DNA of 64,000 bases. Origin: Sarcocystis neurona. Lineage: Eukaryota; Apicomplexa; Conoidasida; Eucoccidiorida; Sarcocystidae. The position numbers and the translations under genes were made by a program. This document shows positions 1 through 9,905 of the stretch, in pieces (position 1 is the first letter of the stretch; every line of letters begins with the position of its first letter). The stretch spans positions 6,537,414-6,601,413 of the forward strand of contig KL647288.1 of assembly GCA_000727475.1 (NCBI GenBank), in the 5' to 3' direction. A model generated the notes under the pieces. It was not told the origin of the DNA. It did no database searches and saw only the letters and a program-made list of their open reading frames with translations.

Positions 1-347
1 TATATATATGTATGTATATGTGCGACCCTCTCCGTCTGCACATATATACACATATCTATATCTTTCTCTTCCTCTGTCTCTCTGTGTTTTCGTCTCCTTC
101 TTTATATATACGTCTGTGTATATAGATGGATATTCAGCCCGTTGTATATGTCTGTGTGTGTATGTGACTGTATCAGATGCATGCTACTGCGGTTTCTAAC
201 ATATTAGATGTGTGAGGGGGACGGGGTTTGTTCCGACTTCTCTTCTACTTGCAGAACTCAATTTCTGCATGCATGTTGTTAGACGTATTATATGCATGCA
301 TTTTGTGTTGACCATGTATCTGCCGTGCGAGTTCTCTTCTCCTGCAG

Positions 348-2520
348 AGCACCTGCGAAGAAAGAAGCAGCGGCTGCTGCAGCAGCGCCGATGGCAGCGG
401 CAGCAGGCCCTCAACCAACACATGTAAGCATGCGGGAGATCTTCTACAGTTCTCTTCCTCGTTTCGCTGTCCTTTTCGAGATGAATGTTCACTTTCTTGT
501 GTAGACACATGCGTAAATGTAAATATATATACACATATATATACACATCTGGTATAAAGTGTGAACCATGTAGGTCTACTGTACACACATATATATATGC
601 ACTCGTATACGATGCGGTATGGAACAACCACCTATATGTGGATATTCATATATATATGTATAGATAGATAGGTGCATAGATAGATAGATAGGTAGATAGA
701 TAGATAGATAGATGTAGATATAGCTAAACAGACGGATGTAAATGAGAGCAGAGGTAGAAGCAGAAATAGAAATATAAATGTGAATATGAATAGATATCGG
801 TGTAGATGTTACGTCCATATACATGTACATATGTGTGCGTGCATACCTCTGATGTAGTCTTAGTAATATATATGTACAACAGATATAGTGTGCGCATGCT
901 CTACAGTATATGTAAAAGAAAAATGTATATATATATATATACATATATATATACGTATGGAGCTGGCCACATAGATACAGATACTGGTGAATAGAGGAAT
1001 ACTAAGGTGAGTGTAGATATAGAGAGATACAGAGGCGGATATGTCTTTTGGTACATATATGCGGAGGAAAATATATCTGCACATAAATACGCATGTGGAC
1101 GGATAAATACACATTCATGTAGCTCTGTTTGTCGAAAGAAAGAAATATATGTAGAGGTGTGTGTAGCATACAGGTCTGTTTGTGAAGAGAGAAAATCTGT
1201 ATACGTAGGTATCTATAGTTGTCCGTATCAGCTTTTGCATATATATATATATAGAGATATATAGATAGATAGATAAATAGAGAGAGACACGTAGATATGT
1301 GTGGAATTGTAGATATATGTGGGAATGTAGACATATAGATATAAATGGCTGTGTATATATATGTATACATGTGCATGTTTACGTATGCAAATGTATGTAG
1401 ATGAATATGTGTTTGTATACGTAGAATTCGTGTGTGCAGTCCCCCCTCGTGTCATGTGTATATATGTGCATACATAGAACTGATAACAAGGCCACAAAGG
1501 CTTATATATGCGTCGATGAAGACCACTATATATATCTATAGCGGCATAAACATATATATATATATATATGTATCTCTGATACGAAGGGAGAACGGCGCGC
1601 ATATATATATATATGTATATGTGTAACGCTGCACAGAATTATATATATGTATGTATATATATATATATGTATATGTCTAAAGAAGCACAGATTTACACAT
1701 ATATATATATATATGTGTAGCGTTATATGTATATCTATAAAGAAGCACAGACCTACCCACACATGTATATGTACCGGCATGTACATATATGGTAGGAAGG
1801 CGAGGGAGAAGTATTTTACACGAAAAGATATAAAGGTCTCTCTTAATATGTATATACCACGTGTGTACACGTAGCGGCATATATATATATATATATATAT
1901 ATATTTGTGTTTAGCGAGAAACGGAAAGAAAAATCTACGTGTGTGTGTGAGGGCTTCTACGGCATGCGTTCGAGCGCATGTGAATTTGTTTGTTGTACTT
2001 TTTTATCCTCTCTTCAGGACATCTACCTGTTCGTTTTGCGTGGACAGCGTGACCTTCGAGAAAGTCCGGGGAAACTCGCTTATTGCGATGTCTTCGCGAG
2101 TTCTGCTGGCATTTCAACAGAGAAAGAACTGCGTGATGCCTCTGCAGCTCCTGCTTTTTCCTGTTGTAAGCTTCCTTTCATATGTACCCACCTGTATTTA
2201 CATACATGTGTTTACATACATATCGATATCTTTTTTAGCCATACAACTACACGTATGTACCCCAGTAGGTACCAATTATCCACCTAAATATATATATATA
2301 TATGTGTGTACCTATCTGTATCTCACATATACGTGTGTACGACCGTAGACACCTATTATCTACCTCTCTTTACATATACATATATATATATATATATGTG
2401 CATATCTGTACGTCCCTTACCACACACATATACGTATACACGCCTGTAGACGCCGATTACCTATATATATATATATATTTGCGTACACGTATACACGTAT
2501 ATGGCTATAGACGCCGAGTT

Positions 2521-2551
<31 letters not shown>

Positions 2552-5500
2552 TTGGGGGGCATCTCCACAGCTGAATACGTGTAGACACTGCCAGTACATA
2601 CGTGTGAGCGTGTGTATATTTCCACACCTGGAAACGTGTAGCAGCTTCGTGTATATGTACTCACACATACATATATATATATATACATGTATAGGATACG
2701 TGTAGCAGCTGCGTATATATGTATTCGTATATACATATAGGATACGTCTAGCAGCCGCGTATATATGTATTCGTATATACATGTAGGATGCGTGTAGCGG
2801 CTGCGTATATATGTACTTATATATATATATATGTGGGAGTATAGTCGTTTCCACAGCTGAATATATATAAGCTGCGCGTGTATACACATATATGAGCATA
2901 TAGACCTTTCCACGCCTGGACGCGTGTAGCAGCTGTGTCTACATATATCTACATATATATTACATAATATGTGTGTATATGGGCTTGTAGCTGAATGAGA
3001 GTTGAAGCTGTACACATATATATATATATATACATATTTTTGTGTGTATATTTGGATATAAAGTTGCACTGTCAGGAACCACTCTGGGTGGAGAATTGTT
3101 CCTTTTTTGTGGATTTACGCCACTTTACATACGAGCATCCGCTTGAGGAGACGTCCTAGGTTTCTGCATGGGGTGGTGCTGCTGCTTTTGCTGCTGCAGG
3201 AGCACTGCGGCGCGACGACGATGCTGCAGGAGGAGGAGACGTACGAAGAACTGCGGAACTTTCAGAAGTGTCTGTGCCGGTTTTTCGACGAAAAGGAAGA
3301 AATTCCCGTTTTCGTGGAGACGGTGACACACCACGTGGCGAAGGAGAAAGTGCTGCAGGGCAGAGGACCCCACGCCTGCGTCGAAGTGTTCGTCCTTCCC
3401 CGCAGTCGACTGCTCGAAGCGAAGGTGAGGAAGAGAAGACGAACACAGAAAGGGAGGGGACGGGAAAGAAGGGGAAAGGAAGACGAAGACGAAGAAGACG
3501 AAGAAGGAGACGAGCAGAGTTCGAGACGGAAGGGGGAGACGGGGAGAAGAGAACGTGGAGGAGAAGAGAGACACGATGGAGGGACCGAAAAGAAGAGAGA
3601 CGCAGGGAACGCGGAGAGAGAGGGGGGGACGCAGAAGAGAAAAAATGAAAAGGACGCAGACGTGGAACAGAGAAGGGGCGAGAAGCGCAGCAGAGAAATT
3701 CGGCGAAAAAGGGAAGCGAAGGACGTCGGACGGATGAGGCGGCGTCAAAGAGAGCGGGGCGGGGGCGACGAAGAAGGAAACTTTCCTCGTTTGAGTCAGA
3801 AACTCTATTTTGTAGACAACACGTGTGAAAACCTAAGAGTGGACTCTACACGTGTGTATATATAGTAGGTGCATCACATACGTATCTACATATATATGTG
3901 TTATATATCTATGTGCCCTATGTACATACATGTACATAGACATGTGTGTGGGTACGTATGTAGAGAGAGATAAGCAGAGATAGAGAAAGAGAGAGAAGGT
4001 ATATGTAAATGTATAACATATGCTTGCAAAAGGACCCTAAGTGTACGCACTTGTATATATACAGGCAGATAGAAAGAGAGAAAAGATAAAAAAGACATAC
4101 ATATATATATATATAGGTGAGATTGTCCCTCTGTTACTCACGTGTGTACATGTATATATGTCTGTTGTATGAAAAGCGGGAGAGCGAGGCAAGAAACGTG
4201 TAGATATACCGTAACAGATGCACTTGTGTGTGTGTGTGTGTGTGTTTCTGTATGTGCTGCAAGTCTACGTGCGTATGTACACCAAGCGTCAGCGCCTACA
4301 TCAGTATCTGGCTTCGCGTATATATCTATATATACATGTTAGTATATGCGTATATACATGTAAATGTATGTCTGTTTGTATATATATGTAAATATATGTA
4401 TATTAGTATTAATATGTAAATATATGTATATACACGTGTGTGTGTGTGTAGATACGCATATAGTAAGAGAAGAGAGCCGTAGCGAAGGCCAACACTTTTG
4501 TTTCCCCAGGGACAGCAAGTCATCACTGGGGGCAGTCGCGCACCACAGCAGGAGCGGAGGGCTACTCTTTTTATATAAAAGTCCTTTCCGCTGCAGAGCA
4601 GACATGCAAACAAATATACGAGACTGCCGCGCGCACGGTGCCCAGGCGCGTTGCTGCTTGCCGGCGGCGCGCGCATGCCAAGAACGATTTTGACACACTA
4701 GCAGCAGCAGTCGTATCTACAGCAGAAGTGTTCTACACATATTGAACATGTCTATATGTAATTTACATATATATATATATATTTGAGTATACACATGTCA
4801 ATATACGCACATGTCCGACCTGTATATATTGTAAACACACAGAAGGATATATATATATATATATATATTTGTATATATGTATGCAGCCATCTCACCTCTA
4901 TGTATTATATTGCCTACATATATATATATATATCTATGCGTGCGCGCGTTGTCACATGCATACGTGATTTACACACGTAGGTATATCTACACATATAAGT
5001 GTATATATATATATATGTGTATACGTATATTTTGTGTACAGCCGTCGTGCGTCTCTTACTGCTGTGGGTGCCTTGCCCGGCTACGGCGAGGCGACGCTGC
5101 TGCTGCTGCCGCTGCTGTTTCTGCCGTCGTCTCTATTCTTCCGCCGCTGCTGTTCCTCCTGCGCGGCAGCTGCTGCTCCTCTCCTCCTGCTCCGCGGTGC
5201 TACCTTGCTGCCGGTGCCGGTGCCACTGCTGCTGGTGCCGGTGGTACTGGTGCTGGTGCCGGTGCTGCTGCTGCTGGTGTCGTTCCTGCTGCGGCTGCTG
5301 CAAGGACCGCTGTCGCTGGTGCCGACACGGCCCTCGCTGTTGCTGCTGCTGCTGCGTCGCTGTGCTGCCAAGGCGGAGGCGCGCACCTGTGCCCGCTGCT
5401 GCTGTCCGCGTTGGTGCCTGCAGACGTATTTTCGCAAGGCTTTCGAAGAGGCAGAGGGAGAGTGGCAGCAGCACAAGAAAGTCCTCGACGTCAAAGGAAG

Positions 5501-8500
5501 GGCAGGCGTTCGTGCCGCCATCCCGCCGGGATTTCCATTCATTCATGTGGACTGCGCGCTAAGTGAGGCATCACACACACATACACATATACGTACACCG
5601 AGGAATACACGAAGATCTTGTGCATGTCTGTACGAGACACGAGAAACACATTTATGTACATATACATGACGACGAGTGCCAATAAATATCTATGCAGCAT
5701 CTGTGACAAACCGTGCCTATATATATATATATCTATATATGTGTACAGGAAATGCATACATGTATGTGTGTGTCTTCACGAAGAAGTAAACGCGTACATC
5801 TACATATATATATATGTATATGTATATATATGTGTGTGTATGTTTAGAGGATCACATATATGGGAAATTGTGCGGTTTTGACCGGAGGAGTCGTTTTGTT
5901 GATCGACGCATGAGTGAGAGAAAGCAGTGGAAGAAGGATGTTTGGGCGGGGAGAAGAGATCCTGCGCATGCGTCGACTGCTGCCAGGCAGATGTGTACGG
6001 GCGTAGTAGACCGTGTCTAAAGCGAACAACCAGAGGGGAAAGCAAAGGAGATCCATGGGCCGGAGGGAAAATTTGTGGACTGAAAGAAAGAGAAGTCCCT
6101 GGATTCGAAGAAAGGTAGATTTATACGTCGCGAGAAAAGGCAATCTGCGTGTGTCGAGAGAAGAAGAGGTTTCTGGGTCGGAAGCAAAAAAAATTGTGGA
6201 TCAAAAGAAGAAGACATTGACGGGTCGAGCCAAAGAGAAATTTGTGGATCTTTTCTCCTGCATTTGCACATGTCTCTCACCTGCTGGTGACTGCTGCGCA
6301 GAAGGAAGATAGAGAAAAAGGCGGTGCTTGCACAAGTGTGTATGTCTGACACGTGTAGATAGACGAGGGGAAGGGGGGAGAGGCAACTGCCTGCGAGAGG
6401 ACGCCCCGGTAGAAGTTCAAAAGGTCCTCTTCGACTCTATATCTGCACACATGTGTATGTGTGTGACGTACCCCTCTCTCTCTGTATTAGTATTGATGCA
6501 AATTGGTTTTTCAGGAAGACCGGAAGAGAGGAAGAAAAAGAGAGAAATGCCCGTGGGTCACAAGAGAGGAGAAGAGAAACATGTATATATACGAACATTT
6601 GTGAGTATATATATATATGTGTATGTGTATACTCAGTAGCCGTTGTGACTCTTCTTCGGTGGAAAATGCAGGTTTTGTGATGGCGGTCGAGGAAGTATAT
6701 ATATACATATCTAATATTTACATATGTATATCTATATGTGTATCTTTGTGTATCTGTGTGTATATGTATATATGTGTATATATGTATATCTGTGTATACA
6801 TGTGTATATGTGTGTATATGTATGTATGTGTATATGTGTATATGTGGGTATATATCTATGTACGTGTTTATATGTATATATGTGTGTATATGTACGTATG
6901 TGCATATATGTATATATGTGTATATATGTATATATGTGTAGATATGTATATATGTGTATATATCTATGTACGTGTTTATATGTATATATGTGTAGATATG
7001 TATATGCGTGTAGATATGCATATATGTGTAGATATGTATATGTGTGTAGATATGTATATGTGTGTAGATATGTATATATGTGTCCATGTGTATGTGTGTG
7101 TATGTGTATATACGTACATATGTTTATGTATGTATATATGTATATATATGTGTATGTGCGTCCTTTTTAAATGTGTGTATGTATGTGTATGTGTATATGT
7201 ATGTATACGTGTCTATGTGTACCTATGTGTACGGATAAAGATATGTGTGTATGTATATCCAAATATACGTGTGCAGTGTATATGTGCGGTCCACACTCCA
7301 CGGCGGATGCGCGCCTACTTGGCACTGCTTCCGACAACTACAGTGGCCCTATCTGCGCCCCTCTCTTGTGTTTTTTTCTCTCTTCCTGTGTTCGTCTCTC
7401 TGTGTGTATAGAAAGAGAAAATACTGTATGTGTCCCTCACATAGAAAGGCAGATTTCTACTTCTTGCACGTCCACTCACAGAGAGGGAAAGACGTACCTG
7501 AGAGAGAGGGAGAACTACCATCGCCTCGAACAGACACCGCTGCCTCGTCCGCGCGTTGACGGAGCTGTTTTTCTTCTTCTTTGTGTTGCTTCACGTGTGT
7601 GTCATGGGGGCGCAGCCGGAGGACTGGCGCACATTATCGAGGACGGCCGAGACTTTCCTCTGCACTTCGGAAGAGACGTCGTTGCAGGAATGCTGGACCT
7701 CTCTGCAGCCGATCGTCCCTTCTCGACAGACGAGTGAGACGCCTTTTCTGTCGCAGCGTCGTATTTTCCCGTGCCTGCTGTGTGCAGTTCTGCTGTTATA
7801 ACTCACATTGCCCCTGGACTTGTTCGGGGAAGAGTAGTGTCTTCTCGAAGTGCGGAGGAAAGGAGTTTCGCGGTAACCTTCACACCTTCCCCTCCTTAAC
7901 GTCTGCGCACTACACAGTCGACTCGACGCAGTGCGTCTTTTTTGCTTGCTGAAAGCCTCAGCGTCCGTCCTGAACAGCTCGTTTCTTCGAAGCGTCCTCC
8001 TGCGAGGGACGCCTCTCTCTCCTCCTAACAACGTGCATATATGTGTGTGTGTGCATGCGTGTGTATGTGTGTGCTTCTCTCTGTCTTCTCATTGGAAGCG
8101 AAGTGTTTGATGAACAACGTCTAAACTGCTCCAAAATATCACCTTCTTTGTTGGTGATCCGCACGTCGCTGCCAAGTAATTGCTGGTGGAGCAGCAGTTA
8201 TATATCTCACTCGTATATACACACGTGTACAGAGAGAGCTCTCATATATATGTATGTATTCAGGCATGTCTATAGTTGCGTAGATCTGCGTTATACCGGG
8301 TAAGCAATCTCGGATTACGTTCGAGTTCTCTCTCTTTTCGTTAGACGTGTCTTTCTTCTTCGTAGTGGCAGCTTGTTTTACTTTCTTCGCGCCCTCGACG
8401 AATCTTCGCTGTTGCTTTGCTTTCGCACAAACCGTCGCCCTTCCTACGAAGCAGCGCGCCACCTGCACTTCTTGCTTTTCTCGTCACCCCTACCAGCAAG

Positions 8501-9346
8501 GGGAGACAAAAAAAAGGTGACGGAAAAGAGTAGAAAATGGAGCAGCCGGAGACCGGCTGCCAGCTTCATGCGGACTGAGGCAGCAGCGCATGTCAAATCT
8601 GACGGGCCTAACACTTCTGCCTCTTCTCTCCTTTTTAACACAGTATCTGTCTGAAAGTAATTTTCCACCGACATCTACCTGCGCTTAGCTGGCAGGGAAC
8701 TTGCGTATACGTATATGCAGTCGTGTATGTGTATATATACTTGTATGTGTGTCTGTGCCAACATACCTGTGTATACGCATACGATATGTATATGTATATA
8801 TATGCACATTTGTACAGGTATATTTACGTGTATACTTGTATGTGTGTACGCATTCATATATATATATATATGCATATATATATATATATGTATATATATG
8901 TATACGGAGATCTGCGTGTACACATGTATGAAGTGTATGCGTGTGTATGTATATATATGCATATATCTGTGGCTGGCTGTCTGTATGTACGTGTATATAT
9001 ATAATATGCATGCGTATAAGTGTACGTTCGTGTATACATATATGTATGTGCATGCATATGGAGATCTGTACTATGCGTATAGACCCATGTATGTGTGTGT
9101 GTGTGTGTGTGTGCGTGTATATATATATATATACATATATGGATGGATATGTAAATATATATGGATACCACTGCTGGGGGCAACAGGTATATGTGTGAGT
9201 TGGCATTTTTGCCTCTGTTCGTGGATTTTATCTGCAGAGAGTACCGGCGCGCGGTGGAGGACTTCCGGCGTGGCTTCGCCCCGTTCGACTGGACCTTGAC
9301 AACGGAGGCACCACGGGCAGCAGCAGAAGCGGAGGCAGCAGCGTAG
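348..9346 (+). CDS. CWF19L2: CWF19/CWF19L2-like splicing factor, 3' part (5' exons outside window)
   Basis: CwfJ-domain protein of the spliceosome, related to Schizosaccharomyces Cwf19, human CWF19L2 and the debranching-associated Drn1. Exons I see: 348-423, 2018-2165, 3200-3424, 5424-5562, 7616-7733 and 9238-9346 (TAG). All have AG/GT borders and compatible phases, giving about 270 codons. Order of motifs: basic, Gln-rich helix (HLRRKKQRLLQQRRWQ); CxxC pair in CSFCVDS; HIT-like CwfJ_C_1 part with LLLFPVEHCGATTML then ELRNFQKCLCRFFDEKEE; CwfJ_C_2 part with YFRKAFEEAEGEWQQHKK, GFPFIHVD, GGLAHIIEDGRDFPLHFGR and GMLDL; the end DFRRGFAPFDWT, which is the usual CWF19 C terminus, followed by a short Ala/Glu tail. 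The first exon begins in mid-codon, so the protein starts upstream of the window. Introns of 1.0-2.0 kb consist of microsatellites. CWF19L1 fits less well because of the EEW..HKK and GGxxHxIED motifs. Confidence 0.9.
424..2017 (+). repeat. CWF19 intron filled with TATATG/GATA microsatellite
   Basis: This 1.6 kb intron lies between the Gln-rich exon and the CxxC exon of the CWF19 gene. It is almost entirely simple sequence: (GATA)n around 660-722, alternating TA/TG tracts around 925-950, 1240-1280 and 1545-1670, and a degenerate repeat of about 60 bp around 1640-1760 in which the phrase 'aaagaagcacaga' recurs. The donor is CAT|gtaagc and the acceptor is a pyrimidine tract ending in cttcag. Short Tyr/Ile-rich open frames here on both strands are products of the TA repeat and are not genes. 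Confidence 0.8.
2610..2960. repeat. Minisatellite of about 50 bp in CWF19 intron
   Basis: At least four imperfect units contain 'cgtgtagcagctgcgtat' or a close variant followed by 'atatgtattcgtatatacat'. Units start near 2635, 2695, 2745 and 2790, with a more distant copy near 2925. The preceding stretch, 2260-2530, holds a second, longer degenerate repeat recognisable by 'gtagacacctattatctacc', 'gtagacgccgattacc' and related phrases. Both arrays lie within the 2166-3199 intron. Confidence 0.7.
3425..3865 (+). other. Purine-rich open intron segment after CWF19 exon 3
   Basis: Directly after the donor AAG|gtgagg the exon reading frame stays open for another 147 codons, coding on paper for Lys/Arg/Glu/Asp-rich sequence (for example KEDEDEEDEEGDEQ), and stops at 3863-3865. 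The top strand is nearly pure purine (GA-rich). I treat it as intron because the following exon (YFRKAFEEAEGEW) continues the family exactly where exon 3 stops (VLPRSRLLEAK). A retained-intron product or a coding low-complexity insert, common in apicomplexan proteins, cannot be excluded. Confidence 0.5.
5090..5423 (+). repeat. CTG-triplet tract running into a CWF19 3' splice site
   Basis: About 330 bp dominated by CTG and near variants (GCTGCTGCTG, GGTGCCGGTGCC) on the sense strand, ending in the acceptor cctgcag at 5423. All three forward frames stay open through most of it, giving Leu-, Ala- or Cys-rich conceptual peptides. It sits in the intron before the exon beginning TYFRKAFEE. It probably acts as an expanded, T/C-poor substitute for the polypyrimidine tract, or is a neutral triplet expansion. 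Confidence 0.7.
6690..7190. repeat. TATATGTGTAGATATG-type satellite in CWF19 intron
   Basis: About 500 bp of 10-18 bp alternating purine/pyrimidine units (tatatgtgtatatgtg, tatatgtgtagatatg) in the intron between exons 5424-5562 and 7616-7733. Conceptual peptides (YMCIYVYMCI and the reverse-strand THIHIYTYIH) are repeat artefacts. The order within the array is partly higher-level: the phrase 'tatatctatgtacgtgtttatatgtatatatgtgt' occurs at about 6850 and about 6958. Confidence 0.8.
8700..9170. repeat. TA/TG microsatellite in last CWF19 intron
   Basis: Mixed (TA)n, (TATG)n and (TG)n simple sequence from about 8700 to 9170, with a pure (TG) run near 9091-9113. It lies between exon 7616-7733 and the final exon 9238-9346. 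No coding signal is visible apart from repeat-derived open frames on both strands. Confidence 0.75.
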
Positions 9347-9905
9347 CCGCGTCGTACACAAACAAACGTGCAAGCAGCACAAGAAACGAGGCAGAAGAAA
9401 AGGAGCAGGGGAGGCAGCAGGAGGAGGGGGAGGAGCCGCTCGAGGGTCAAAGCCCAGCGGCAGCAGCTGTTCAGCGGCACCAGCTGCTGCTGCTGCTTCT
9501 CGTGTATAAGAGCAGCGCGTCCAGGAGCATTTAGACAGCGGCCTCGGAAGCGACAGAAGACGCAGAAGAAGCGGCAATGCTGCAGCAGTAGATGCACGCA
9601 GCAGCACTACTGCCACTGCTGTCCAGGAGCAGCTACAGAAGCAGCAGCAAAAGCAGAAGCGGAAGGGGCAGTCGCAGGCCCAGCAGCAGAAGCAGAATCA
9701 GTGCAGCAGAAGCAGTGGCAACAGAAGCAGCAGGAGCAGAAGCAGCTGCGAGAGGAGAAGCAGAAACAGCGAGAGAAGCGGAAGCAGCAGCAGAATCAAC
9801 AGAAGCGGCAGCAGCAGCAGAGTCAATAACAGAAGCAGCTGGAAGAGGACAAGAAGCAGAAACAGCAGCAGCAGCGGAAGCAACCACGAAGAGTCAGCAG
9901 AAGTA
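9347..9905. repeat. CAG-triplet tract downstream of CWF19 stop (3' UTR or intergenic)
   Basis: After the CWF19 stop codon at 9344-9346 the DNA is rich in CAG and AGCAGAAGCAG motifs for about 550 bp. Plus-strand frames read as Gln/Lys- or Ala-rich and minus-strand frames as Ala/Ser- or Leu-rich, with long stretches open in several frames at once. That is expected of a triplet repeat and is not evidence of a gene. I see no splice-bounded exon in it. Confidence 0.65.

Noticed and set aside
5034..5669. 200-codon Leu/Ala/Cys-rich ORF as a separate gene
   Set aside because: It covers the CTG tract and part of the next CWF19 exon; the real exon is 5424-5562 by splice site and family motif, and the rest is intronic repeat.
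6437..7170. Long open frames of Ile/Tyr/Thr/His or Cys/Val/Tyr on both strands
   Set aside because: They are translations of a TATATG-type satellite inside a CWF19 intron; open frames in several phases at once are expected from such repeats.
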